Assembly: GCA_024635585.1 (NCBI GenBank)
Contig: JAGXIP010000259.1
Span: 1-46,247 of the forward strand
Direction of reading: 5' to 3'
Source of the DNA: Saccharicrinis sp.
GTDB taxonomy: Bacteria; Bacteroidota; Bacteroidia; Bacteroidales; Marinilabiliaceae
DNA: 46,247 bases
The notes beneath the pieces were generated by a model. It saw only the letters and a program-made list of their open reading frames with translations. It made no database searches and was not told where the DNA came from. This document shows positions 36,754 to 46,247 of the stretch, one piece after another (position 1 is the stretch's first letter; the number at the start of each line of letters is the position of its first letter). A program made the translations under genes and the position numbers.

Positions 36754-39336
36754 TTATTGGTGATGTTGAATAGTTATATCATTTATATTTAATTTTTCCT
36801 GCGATGACAATTCAATCCATTTAGTTTCACCGGGCAATAAATCGAAATAGTTGTCGGACAGAAATACGCTTTGATTTGGAAAGTTGATGTATAAATCCCT
36901 GACCAATTTATCAGTGGTTACTTTCAAGGATGCTTTGCCGTTATTTTCGGCTATCTCTGTCTTAATTGTTGGTTTTTCTAAAACTAAATCCTTTGGTTTT
37001 TCAAAGTAAAAAAGGTTGCCGGTCGATAAACCTTCCTCAGCTGTAAACTCAACTTTTAAAACAACACTTTTAGAATTAGCATTGCCCAACAGTTCTGTTT
37101 TGTCGATTTCATAAAACATGGTGCTCGCATTTTTAAGCATATTTACTTGCAGCGATTTTGATGAGATTTCTTTCCCGTTAAAATGGAGTAGCAAGAGTTT
37201 TAAGGTTCCGTTTATATCTTTTAATCGATCTGAAATGCCCCGTATAACAATGCTTTTATCTTCGGCTTTAATAGTTATTAAAATGGGTTCATAAGCTTTT
37301 TTTACCGCATAATGCGCCGCTTTCCATTTGTGGTAATAATCGGTAGTGCTCCAACTTGCTACCGGCCAGCAATCGTTAATTTGCCAGTACAAGGTACCCA
37401 TGCAATAGGGCATAGCACCCCGGTTGGCCTCAATAGCCATTTTTAGCGCGCGAGCCTGTAATACCTGACTCATGTATAAAAACTGCTCAAAGTCGTCGGG
37501 CGTATTGTAGTCCCAACCCATATATTCTTTGATGCGGAGGTTTCCTATGCCACTGCGCTGATGCGAGGCCATTACTTCGCTTTCGATATCATAATCTTCG
37601 GGTACGGTGTATTTTTTTACGGTCTCGAAATCAGGGAACGACTGGAATCCATATTCGCTCATGAAACGAGCCTTGTACTTCTCAAAATCCTCAAAAGGGT
37701 GCTGTCCGTGCCATACGCCCCAATAGTGCATGTCACCTGCGGGAGTTTCGTAGCCTGCATGTTTTTGGGGTTCGTAACCTGCCTGTGGCGATGAGGGCCA
37801 ATAATCGTCGCCATCGGTATATTTTTCGACCACGCCGGGCAGTACATCGTGGAAGATATCCAGATATGCTTTTTGTATTTCCTCTTGTTGTTCTGGAGTA
37901 TATAACTCTTTCCAGCCCCAGCCACCATCGGCATAATAATGCCAGGCGGTGTTAATTTCGTTGTTGCCGCACCATAGGGCGATGCTCGGGTGGTTTCGTA
38001 AGCGTTTTACATTATCTATGGCTTCATGTTTAATACTACTTAAAAAAGCATCATCGCCGGGGTACATGGAACAAGCAAACATAAAATCTTGCCACACAAG
38101 AAGGCCATTTTCATCGCAAAGCTGGTAAAAGTAGTCGTCCTCATAAATGCCGCCGCCCCATACACGTAGCATATTCATATTGGCTTCAGCGGCATCTTTA
38201 ATTACTTTTTGGTAATTGTCTTTTGTTACTCTCGGCAAAAAGTTATCGTTGGGTATGTAGTTAGCACCTTTCATAAACACGCGTACCCCGTTCAGTTCAA
38301 ATAAAAAGGATTCTCCTGCATCGTCTTTTTCTCTGATTAGCTTTAAACTTCTTAAGCCTGTAGTTATTTCTTTATTGCAGATGTTATTTTTTTCGTTGTC
38401 TGTAAGTTCCACATTAAACGTGTACATGTCAGGATTTCCCAAGCCTTTGGACCACCATAGCTTTGGGTTCTCGATTGAAAACGGCAAAGTTATTTTTTGA
38501 ACACCTGCTTTAAAATCAACATCCGAAGAGGTGTAAACAGCCTGCGTTTGCGGGTTCGTGATTTTAACACTTCCCGAAAATGGCTCGTCCACTTGCAACT
38601 CTATATCAAAAATAAGTTCTGCTACTTCAGTGGTAATTTTGGGTTGTTTTACAAACACATCATTTATGCGTGTGTCGTTCCAAGCTTGCAGAATGATGGG
38701 TCGCCAAATGCCTGATGTAACCAAACGTGGCCCCCAATCCCAACCGTAATGATAACCCGCTTTTCGGGTAAATATGGATACTTTTTTATCACCTATTTCT
38801 CCATTTTCCGATTGGTCGTTAATGGCAGGGTAGGGGTAAGGAGATGCTGCTAATAATTCCAGTCCTTTTTTAATAGGAGAATGCAACAGTACTTTTAAGT
38901 CGTTATCCCCAATCTTAATGAATGGTTTAATATTGATTTCCCAGGTTCTAAACATGTTATCGGCTTGTAGTATCAAGCTGTCGTTTAAAAACACATCGGC
39001 ATAGGTATCTAATCCTTCAAAAGTTAAAGTAATATTGTTCTTTTCAAATTCAGCGGATGTGATGCCTAGTAGGGTGGAATATTCCCAATCTTTTTTATCT
39101 ATCCATTGTTGTTGTTTTTCGTTGGTACGATAAAAGGGGTCTTGAATAATCCCATTGTTTATCAGGTCGGTATGGATGGTGCCCGGCACAGTTGCTGCAC
39201 CTGAATGAGTACCATTGATTTCCTTGAAAATCCAATTTGTATTAATTTCTTTAGTTGTCATAATAGTTGATGATTTTAGCGGTTGACATGCCAAAAAATA
39301 CGGTAGCACTAAAGCTAGCAATAGTAGTTTCTTCAT
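36754..39336 (-). CDS. GH2 family beta-mannosidase lipoprotein
   Basis: 860 aa; lipobox YFLAC; YHYGWDWGPRLVTSGIWRP, NMLRVWGGGIYEDDYFYQLCDENGLLVWQDFMFACSMYP, WCGNNEINTAW. Confidence 0.95.
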   Translation of the reverse strand: MKKLLLLALVLPYFLACQPLKSSTIMTTKEINTNWIFKEINGTHSGAATVPGTIHTDLINNGIIQDPFYRTNEKQQQWIDKKDWEYSTLLGITSAEFEKNNITLTFEGLDTYADVFLNDSLILQADNMFRTWEINIKPFIKIGDNDLKVLLHSPIKKGLELLAASPYPYPAINDQSENGEIGDKKVSIFTRKAGYHYGWDWGPRLVTSGIWRPIILQAWNDTRINDVFVKQPKITTEVAELIFDIELQVDEPFSGSVKITNPQTQAVYTSSDVDFKAGVQKITLPFSIENPKLWWSKGLGNPDMYTFNVELTDNEKNNICNKEITTGLRSLKLIREKDDAGESFLFELNGVRVFMKGANYIPNDNFLPRVTKDNYQKVIKDAAEANMNMLRVWGGGIYEDDYFYQLCDENGLLVWQDFMFACSMYPGDDAFLSSIKHEAIDNVKRLRNHPSIALWCGNNEINTAWHYYADGGWGWKELYTPEQQEEIQKAYLDIFHDVLPGVVEKYTDGDDYWPSSPQAGYEPQKHAGYETPAGDMHYWGVWHGQHPFEDFEKYKARFMSEYGFQSFPDFETVKKYTVPEDYDIESEVMASHQRSGIGNLRIKEYMGWDYNTPDDFEQFLYMSQVLQARALKMAIEANRGAMPYCMGTLYWQINDCWPVASWSTTDYYHKWKAAHYAVKKAYEPILITIKAEDKSIVIRGISDRLKDINGTLKLLLLHFNGKEISSKSLQVNMLKNASTMFYEIDKTELLGNANSKSVVLKVEFTAEEGLSTGNLFYFEKPKDLVLEKPTIKTEIAENNGKASLKVTTDKLVRDLYINFPNQSVFLSDNYFDLLPGETKWIELSSQEKLNINDITIQHHQ

Positions 39337-41111
39337 GGTTTCTTTGTTATTAGTATTTCCTTTAACTCAATGGATTTTTTTCCGGGAATTTTTAATGCGG
39401 ATATTTTTATTGTTTTTATTCCTTCGGATAAATTTAATGTGCCGATGGATGTTCTTTCCCAATCGGTTTCGGGTGCTTCCTGCTCTCTTGTTACACGGTC
39501 GTAGTTTTTAAATTCGCCATGCTCAAAGGGCTTTAAGGAATCGATGATTATTTTTTGATCATCAATTTCTAAGCGTAATTGAGTTGCGCTGTCGAGGGAA
39601 TCTAAGGCATATTTTAATTCAATTTCAAAAGTGCCTTCTTCCACTACGTTTATATCCCATGTGGCATAGGCTGATGTTTTTGTCCAAAAGTCAATCCAGT
39701 CGTGTGCCCAGCCATATAAACTGTGATAGGCTATGCCGGTATGTTTGCGGTCTTTTCTGAATTCGAAAGGAGGGAACAGGTTGGCTTCGTGTGCTGGTAA
39801 AACTGTTACTGGGTAATCGCAATATCCAAGCGGAATGGGCTTTGTTTTATTTTCTAAGGGCATTGCTGCTAACCATTCTTCATAATCCATTGTCAAGGAA
39901 TCGTAAACTTCAGGATGGTTATTGCGTATGTCGGTAGTTTGTCCCGGATCGATTTCTAAATCAAACAGTTCTTCGTTTATCAGCAAATAATTATTGGATA
40001 GAACACGTTTGTTTCTGCTCCATTCCATAAATAACTTTCTATCTGCAAAATCTTTATTTCCATTTAATAGCGATTTAAAACTACGGCCATCGATGGGTTT
40101 GGGATTTTCATGAGATATGCCCACCAAATCCAATAGGGTGGGTAAAAGATCAATATGAGCCAATGGGGTTTCTATTATGGTACCGCCTGCAATATGACTT
40201 TCCCAATTGAGGATAAAAGGGACTTTAACGCCGCCTTGATCTACCATACCTTTTCGGCCTTTTAAGCCTGCGTTAAATCGGAAGTTCAGTGGGCCATTGT
40301 CCGAAAGATAAATGATGATGGTATTTTCGCGAATATGGAGTGCTTCGAGTTTTTCTAATATTTTGCCCACGTTGTCGTCAATGTTTTCTCCCATTCCATA
40401 AATGGTGGCATTAAAATCGTCGGCTCCCTTGTTTTTGTATTTGTTAAAATACTTATCGGGCACTTGCAAAGGGGTGTGTGGTGTTTGATAGGGGAGGTAA
40501 CAAAAAAATGGTGCGTTTTCGGTTTTACTTTGGGTAATAAAACCGAGTGCTTCGTTGGTCAGCACATTGGGTAAATAGCCTTCTGTTTTAAAGGGCTTAC
40601 CGTTTTTTTCGATTGTGGTATTAAAATAATTAGGCCAATGGCCCGAGGTAAAACCCACAAAGTTATCGAAACCCCTACCCATTGGATGAAAGGGATAATG
40701 TGCGCCATTATGCCATTTGCCAAATATACCGGTACGGTATCCATTTTGTTTTAGGATGTCGGCCAGGGTGGTTTCGTCCAAATTCATATCCTCCCGTCCG
40801 CGCGTAACGCCCGAAACACCTGTGCGTTGATGGTAACGCCCGGTAAGTAAACTTGCCCGGGTAGGCGCACAAACCGGACTCACGTAAAAGTTATTGGCAA
40901 ATACTCCACCTGTGGCCAAGCTATCTAAGATAGGCGTTTCGGCAATAGGGTTTTGGGTGATAGATAAATCGCCATAAGCCTGATCGTCTGTTACAATCAA
41001 CAAGATATTGGGAAGAGTTTCTTGCTCCGTTGCACGTTGGGAGCACGATGAAAATAATAATCCAATGAGGAGTATAGGTAACGTTATTTTGGAGTGAAGA
41101 AGAGGTTTCAT
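39333..41111 (-). CDS. Sulfatase (arylsulfatase-like, S1 type) with C-terminal accessory domain, lipoprotein
   Basis: 592 aa; lipobox LLFSSC; formylglycine motif CAPTRASLLTGRYHQRTGV; about 120-aa beta-rich C-terminal region. Confidence 0.94.
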   Translation of the reverse strand: MKPLLHSKITLPILLIGLLFSSCSQRATEQETLPNILLIVTDDQAYGDLSITQNPIAETPILDSLATGGVFANNFYVSPVCAPTRASLLTGRYHQRTGVSGVTRGREDMNLDETTLADILKQNGYRTGIFGKWHNGAHYPFHPMGRGFDNFVGFTSGHWPNYFNTTIEKNGKPFKTEGYLPNVLTNEALGFITQSKTENAPFFCYLPYQTPHTPLQVPDKYFNKYKNKGADDFNATIYGMGENIDDNVGKILEKLEALHIRENTIIIYLSDNGPLNFRFNAGLKGRKGMVDQGGVKVPFILNWESHIAGGTIIETPLAHIDLLPTLLDLVGISHENPKPIDGRSFKSLLNGNKDFADRKLFMEWSRNKRVLSNNYLLINEELFDLEIDPGQTTDIRNNHPEVYDSLTMDYEEWLAAMPLENKTKPIPLGYCDYPVTVLPAHEANLFPPFEFRKDRKHTGIAYHSLYGWAHDWIDFWTKTSAYATWDINVVEEGTFEIELKYALDSLDSATQLRLEIDDQKIIIDSLKPFEHGEFKNYDRVTREQEAPETDWERTSIGTLNLSEGIKTIKISALKIPGKKSIELKEILITKKP

Positions 41112-41148
41112 GCTTTTTAAATATTGTTATTATTTAGTTTGAATCAAG

Positions 41149-41209
41149 GACGGTATTGCCGTCTGCTTTAACTAACGGTATAAAAGGTAATTAAACTTGG
41201 CTTTAGCCA
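41149..41209 (-). repeat. Double-hairpin REP-like element, left copy
   Basis: GACGG-TATTG-CCGTC then TGGCTTTAGCCA, with an AATTAA/TTTTATA spacer. Confidence 0.6.
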
Positions 41210-41307
41210 CATTTTGAATCACATAAAATAAATGCCTAATTCAATAAATCCAATGTCTATTATTCCAATCTTCCTATCGGCAGATAATAAGGATAAATCA
41301 AACCAAC

Positions 41308-41363
41308 GACCTGTCGATCTATCGACCTATAGATCTACTGACCTATCAACCTACTGATCTAAC
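41308..41363. repeat. Seven-unit degenerate 8-bp tandem array (GAYCTAYY)
   Basis: gacctgtc gatctatc gacctata gatctact gacctatc aacctact gatctaac; runs into the MFS stop codon. Confidence 0.8.
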
Positions 41364-42738
41364 CATCTTTCCTGCGCTTTGCCAAATCTGCAATAATACC
41401 ATCCATAAATTTGTCGCTGAGTTTATAAATAACCAGAATAGCGGCAGAAAGTAGTGCACCTACAGCAGGGAAAATACTAATCATTAAGCGAATACCTTTG
41501 AGCGATTCCATCGTTTGGGCTTCATTGGCTTCAAAGCCATAAGCGGCAAGCAACCAACCTGTAATGGCTCCACCTAAAGTCCAACCCATTTTTTGTGACA
41601 TGGATGAGGATGAGAATACCAAACCAGTGGCTCTTCGTCCTGTTTTCCATTCGGAGTAATCCGCAATGTCGGCATACATGGACCATATTAATGGTAAAAC
41701 AATACCGGCACTTAGGCCAATTACTACGTTTAATGCGAAGATGATTCCAATGTCGTTTGGGTTAACCCAATAAAAAATGGCACTGAATACCGAGGCTATG
41801 ACCATAGCTCCAATAAAGGTGTTTTTCTTACCAAATTTTGAAGAGGCTGGTTTAGCCAACAAAACACCTAAAAGGTTGGTTACAAGCCAAACGGTCATGT
41901 AGGCTCCAGCCAATTTATCCCATTGTACGTTACCAAAAACGGGTAGTACCTGATCTTTTACAAAATATTTGAAGTAATACATGATACTGCCATCCCGTAA
42001 GGAATTGAATATTAAAACGGCAATACCAGCACCCAGCATAATAAACCATTGGCCATTTTTCCCCAAATCTTTTAAATCTTTCTTTATCGAAGTTTCTTCA
42101 GTTAGCGGTTTCACCCTTTCCTTGGTCCATTTATAGGTCATCAAAAAGAAAATAGCTGCAATAACTGCATAAATGGCTACTGTGTATTGATAGCTTTTCG
42201 CATCGTTGGCACCGTTATCTCTAAAAAAATCTAATAAATAGGGTACTGTTGCAGTCATGAAGATACCACCGGAATAGGCTCCAATAAAACGAAACGAGGC
42301 CAGGGATGTTCTCTCCTTTGTATCGCTGGTCATTACACCCATCAACGAGGAGTAAGGAACATTAATAGCGGTATAAACGACCATCATCATGGTATAGGTG
42401 ATGTAGGCGTAAATCAACTTGCCCGAAGGTCCAAAGTCGGGTGATGAGAACGTGATAACGCCTATTACAGCAAATGGAATGGCCATCCACAAAAGGTAGG
42501 GTCGGAACTTTCCTTTACTCGTGGATGTCCTGTCGGCAATGATGCCCATAATAGGATCGTTTAAACCGTCCCAAAGGCGTGTTAGCAAGAACATGGTACC
42601 TACGGAAGCGGGAGAGAGCTCCACCACATCAGTATAATATATCATCAAAAACATGGAGAATAGCTTCCAAAACATGGAAGATGCAAAATCTCCGAATCCA
42701 TAAGCAATTTTTTCTCTGCTTGCTAATTTTTGTGCCAT
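41359..42738 (-). CDS. GPH-family MFS sugar transporter
   Basis: 459 aa; LTRLWDGLNDPIMGIIADRT signature, 12-TM pattern; cluster context suggests a manno-oligosaccharide substrate. Confidence 0.93.
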   Translation of the reverse strand: MAQKLASREKIAYGFGDFASSMFWKLFSMFLMIYYTDVVELSPASVGTMFLLTRLWDGLNDPIMGIIADRTSTSKGKFRPYLLWMAIPFAVIGVITFSSPDFGPSGKLIYAYITYTMMMVVYTAINVPYSSLMGVMTSDTKERTSLASFRFIGAYSGGIFMTATVPYLLDFFRDNGANDAKSYQYTVAIYAVIAAIFFLMTYKWTKERVKPLTEETSIKKDLKDLGKNGQWFIMLGAGIAVLIFNSLRDGSIMYYFKYFVKDQVLPVFGNVQWDKLAGAYMTVWLVTNLLGVLLAKPASSKFGKKNTFIGAMVIASVFSAIFYWVNPNDIGIIFALNVVIGLSAGIVLPLIWSMYADIADYSEWKTGRRATGLVFSSSSMSQKMGWTLGGAITGWLLAAYGFEANEAQTMESLKGIRLMISIFPAVGALLSAAILVIYKLSDKFMDGIIADLAKRRKDG

Positions 42739-42841
42739 TGTTTATGATTTTTAGAGCTGGGTAGTTAGCTGGATATTAATTTTAATCAAAAATATTTAAC
42801 TAATAACCATGATATTTTACAACAAAATTATGTTTAAAGTT

Positions 42842-42930
42842 GGGCTAAAGCCCTATGCTATTCGATACTTCCTAGTTAAGAGAGTTATAAATTAAATTTT
42901 TTATAACTAGGCACGGCATTTATGCTGTGC
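42842..42930 (+). repeat. Multi-hairpin REP-like element, right copy
   Basis: GGGCTAAAGCCC; AGTTATAA-N10-TTATAACT; GCACGGCAT-TT-ATGCTGTGC. Confidence 0.65.
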
Positions 42931-43067
42931 AACATTGCGTCACATGAATCGGTTTTAACCGAAACATAAATTATAAATATACCAAATGTGCTGTTAGTCG
43001 AATCGTTTATTAGGCTCAGTGTGGGTTTTGTCTTTTTCAGTAAGTCTCTTGATACAACTGTATGTGT

Positions 43068-44321
43068 TTATCTACTGACCTCTTCTAAACCTTTTATCCT
43101 CTGAATCAATTCCATCAAAGCACGGGTATTGTGATAAGGGCATTTCCAAAAACCCACTTTGTCATCGGTAGGCAGAGTTTTTCCATATATATCCACGCGC
43201 CAAAACCATTCGCCATTATTGTTGTCTATCAAGTGGGCTTGGATGAATTGCCATAATTTAAAAATGGCTGTCAAATAAGCTTCCTTCGGTTCAATCTGGT
43301 AGGCATCCATTAAACCCACCATGGCTTCGGCCTGTGGCCACCAGTGCTTATCTTTATCGTACTTATTATCGTGATATTCGTTAAATAATGAACCATCGCT
43401 ATCCAGCCCTTCGCGCAAGGTGATGTTTACCAAGTTTAAAGTTATTTTTTGGATGTTCGCAATATACACTTTATCATCAATTACCTCGGCAGCTTCGTGC
43501 AATAGCCAAGCCCCTTCTATATCGTGTCCAAAGGATATGACCGATGATTTTACCTGCCAGTCCAGATCGAAAAACAGATTGAAATGCCCGGTTTTTTTAT
43601 CTATGATGCGATGCTGAAAAATATCTAATAAGGCCTTTATGCTTTTTTTAAGCTTATTGTTAGGCCACACCCGGTATAAATTTGAATAAGCTTCCAGAAC
43701 ATGTAAGTGCGTATTCATTGATTTGGGTGCGTTCAGGTCTTTCTCGCTCAAGCGCATGTCTTCAATTGGGCTCCAGTTTTCTGTAAGCGCTTCAATATAA
43801 CCTATGTTATCATCATCCCAAAACTTGTCTTCTAAAATCTGAAACCATGCTTTGGCACTTTTCAAGCTTTCGGTATTATGGGTAGCCCTAAAATATTCGG
43901 CAAAGGCATATATGGCAAAACTTAGCGCATAAGCCTGTTTTCGCTTGTTGATTGGATTTCCCAAATAATCTACTTCCCAATATACACCATTGTTCTCTGC
44001 ATCTACAAAATAGTTGTTGATGTAATGAAAACTCAAATCTGCCATTTTTTTATAGCCTTCATTCTTTGTTGTGCGGTAAGCGGCCGAAAAAGTCCATAGT
44101 ATCCGGGCATTTAAAATAGCACCCTTTGGTGCTTTGTCGCACTTTTTTCCCAGATAATTTATCTGACCTAAAAACCCGCCATGTTCCGTATCGATGGCCT
44201 CAGTACTCCAAAAATGCAATATGCGCTGCAATTCATCTTGCAGTTCTATAGTTAAGGAGGATAATCCATCGAATTTGACAGAATCCTTTTCTACTTTCTT
44301 CTCTAGTTTCGTTTCCATCAT
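43068..44321 (-). CDS. AGE-family epimerase, probable mannobiose/cellobiose 2-epimerase
   Basis: 417 aa (alpha/alpha)6-barrel features (ILWTFSAAYR, ISFGHDIEGAWLL, HWWPQAEAMVG); adjacent to GH130. Confidence 0.9.
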   Translation of the reverse strand: MMETKLEKKVEKDSVKFDGLSSLTIELQDELQRILHFWSTEAIDTEHGGFLGQINYLGKKCDKAPKGAILNARILWTFSAAYRTTKNEGYKKMADLSFHYINNYFVDAENNGVYWEVDYLGNPINKRKQAYALSFAIYAFAEYFRATHNTESLKSAKAWFQILEDKFWDDDNIGYIEALTENWSPIEDMRLSEKDLNAPKSMNTHLHVLEAYSNLYRVWPNNKLKKSIKALLDIFQHRIIDKKTGHFNLFFDLDWQVKSSVISFGHDIEGAWLLHEAAEVIDDKVYIANIQKITLNLVNITLREGLDSDGSLFNEYHDNKYDKDKHWWPQAEAMVGLMDAYQIEPKEAYLTAIFKLWQFIQAHLIDNNNGEWFWRVDIYGKTLPTDDKVGFWKCPYHNTRALMELIQRIKGLEEVSR

Positions 44322-44345
44322 TTTTTGATTGGATAAGGATCCGTT

Positions 44346-45518
44346 TTAAACCTTCTTGTTCGAATCAATTAATTTATTAATCGTGTCAACCGATAAGTGC
44401 GAGTGTAGGCGATCCTGTGGTGAGTTGATGCAATAATCCAATAACTGATCGATGGTTGAGGTGGCCACGTGCATGCGGGTATCCGACGATGCATAATAGA
44501 TAAACACTTTGTCATTGTCATCTTTAATCCAACCATTTGAAAATACTACATTTGAAACATCGCCCACGCGTTCGTCTTTCAACGGGGCTATAAAATGTCC
44601 GTGCGGCTTGTAGGTGATTTTCCAGGGGCGGTTGATATCGGTCATGAAAACGTACAAAGTATATCTTAATCCTGCAGCGGTATTTCTAACGCCGTGTGCC
44701 AGGTGTAACCAGCCTTTTTGGGTAAGGAGGGGTGCCGGCCCTAAACCGTTTTTAACTTCGTAAATGGTATGATAGGTTTTGGCATCTACAATCTGCTCTT
44801 CCTTAACCTCTGCGTTTTCAATGGTATCAGATAAGCCAAAGCCTACGCCTCCGCCTTTGCCGGTATCGATAAAACCATCCTGTGGGCGTGTGAAAAAGGC
44901 ATACTTGCCCTGGATTAGATGGGGGAATAAAACCACGTTTCGCTGCTGTCCGGTGGTGGAAATTAAATCGGGTAAACGTTCCCAATCCTTTAGGTTTTTG
45001 GTGCGCACAATTCCTGCATTGGCAACAGCCGTAGAGGTATCACCATCGGGGGCTGAGGGGTCCTTTCGCTCAGTACAAAACACGCCATAGATATAACCGT
45101 CGTCGTGTTGTGTCAAACGCATGTCGTACACGTTGGTGTCAAATTTTTCAAGTTGTGGGATGGAAATAGGACGTTCCCAAAATTTAAAATTGTCGATTCC
45201 ATTGGGACTTTCGGCAATGGCAAAAAATGACTTTCGGTCGTTTCCTTCTACCCTTACAGCCAGCAGATATTTATCGTCAATTTTTATGGCACCTGCGTTA
45301 AAAGTGGCATTAAACCCAATCCTCTCCATAAAAAATGGGTTTGTATCTGGGTTGAAATCAAAACGCCAGTTTAATGGGATATGGTCGCGCGTTAAAATAG
45401 GATTCTTGTATCTATTATAGACCCCGTTCACACTAAAAAGAGGATTGTTCTTTTTTGTTATCAACTGCTCGTGTTGTAAGATAATCTCTTTGCTTCGCAG
45501 GCTAAAATTGTTATTCAT
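44346..45518 (-). CDS. GH130 family 4-O-beta-D-mannosyl-D-glucose phosphorylase
   Basis: 390 aa; [44 protein letters not shown]-like [20 protein letters not shown]. Confidence 0.92.
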   Translation of the reverse strand: MNNNFSLRSKEIILQHEQLITKKNNPLFSVNGVYNRYKNPILTRDHIPLNWRFDFNPDTNPFFMERIGFNATFNAGAIKIDDKYLLAVRVEGNDRKSFFAIAESPNGIDNFKFWERPISIPQLEKFDTNVYDMRLTQHDDGYIYGVFCTERKDPSAPDGDTSTAVANAGIVRTKNLKDWERLPDLISTTGQQRNVVLFPHLIQGKYAFFTRPQDGFIDTGKGGGVGFGLSDTIENAEVKEEQIVDAKTYHTIYEVKNGLGPAPLLTQKGWLHLAHGVRNTAAGLRYTLYVFMTDINRPWKITYKPHGHFIAPLKDERVGDVSNVVFSNGWIKDDNDKVFIYYASSDTRMHVATSTIDQLLDYCINSPQDRLHSHLSVDTINKLIDSNKKV

Positions 45519-45529
45519 TTGAGTTAAGA

Positions 45530-46247
45530 TTATTTGTTTTGTACTTCGATAAATTCGTTTAGTAAAAGTATTCCGGGTCTGTCTATAAGAGCTTTTGCGT
45601 CGTTGGCTGCACCATGGCCTGGATATGGGAAAAAGAAATGAACTTTTTCATCATTGCGCCAAATCATCACGTAACTTAATTCCTTTGCGATGAGGGAATC
45701 TTGCAAAACCACACCTAACTTATGGGTGAACCAAAGGCTGTCCGTCACGTTTTCCAATCCTGTTTCGGTGAGGGCAGTAAATTTATTTTTCGATTGAGCC
45801 GCTTCGATCACAACATGTAATTTCTGGATAGCGTCCTGTACGCCGTTTTCTTTTTTTAAATCGCCGTAATTATCCATTCCCATGATATCCACATATCCAT
45901 CGCCGGGATACCATGTGTAATACTCTTGTATCGTATTGAATTTATTATCTGGTGAATAGGCACTCAACATATTTTCAACACCCTTTTCATTGCGCAAATA
46001 TTCAATTGTAAACTTAAACAGCGCCTTAAAATCTTCGGACGTGCATTGCTTGCTTCCCCACCAAAACCAGTCGCCGTCCATTTCGTGCCATGGCCTAAAA
46101 ATAAAAGGTATTTGCTGTCCGTCGCCTGTTTTAAGGCTTTTGAAAAAATCGGCAACTTTATCTAAGTGCTTTTTAAATGCCTCATGATGCGATCCGCCGG
46201 GAATGATGTGCCTAACCACGTCGGCATCTTTGGTCCAGGAACTTGCG
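45530..46247 (-). CDS. GH26 family beta-mannanase, 5' end beyond window
   Basis: [19 protein letters not shown] (acid/base), ALTETGLE (nucleophile); open at window edge. Confidence 0.93.
   Translation of the reverse strand, partial: ASSWTKDADVVRHIIPGGSHHEAFKKHLDKVADFFKSLKTGDGQQIPFIFRPWHEMDGDWFWWGSKQCTSEDFKALFKFTIEYLRNEKGVENMLSAYSPDNKFNTIQEYYTWYPGDGYVDIMGMDNYGDLKKENGVQDAIQKLHVVIEAAQSKNKFTALTETGLENVTDSLWFTHKLGVVLQDSLIAKELSYVMIWRNDEKVHFFFPYPGHGAANDAKALIDRPGILLLNEFIEVQNK

Overview
The window is a 46 kb contig from a Bacteroidota genome (probably Marinilabiliales-like, judged from gene content only). It begins with what reads as an uncut Nextera/Tn5 mosaic-end adapter (nt 1-19). From left to right it contains: (1) a signalling/stress block of CheB (truncated), a stand-alone PAS protein, a CheB-CheR-PAS fusion, an AI-2E-type permease, a PAS hybrid histidine kinase and two tiny membrane proteins; (2) an AbiEi/AbiEii type IV toxin-antitoxin pair; (3) a complete rseC-rnfBCDGEA operon; (4) a GxxExxY (PD-(D/E)XK-like) gene bracketed by two palindromic repeats; (5) a recG with an in-frame amber codon, then purT, dps and oxyR; (6) housekeeping genes (methyltransferases, ABC ATPase, PduO-type ATR, glutaminase, recQ, DUF5063, 3'-5' exonuclease, DEAD-box helicase, tex); (7) a beta-mannan utilisation cluster (GH5, GH2, sulfatase, GPH transporter, mannobiose 2-epimerase, GH130, partial GH26). 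The observations I rate highest are: a 40-bp motif present four times, always the same length, in the intergenic regions of the signalling block; a 61-bp captured rnfA fragment at the 3' end of the AbiE toxin gene, with all three differences synonymous in the rnfA frame; the repeat-bracketed GxxExxY module; the nonsense codon in recG; several degenerate 7- or 8-bp-period tandem arrays in intergenic regions; and a sulfatase translationally coupled to a beta-mannosidase. All calls come from reading the sequence and the supplied ORFs. No database search was run.
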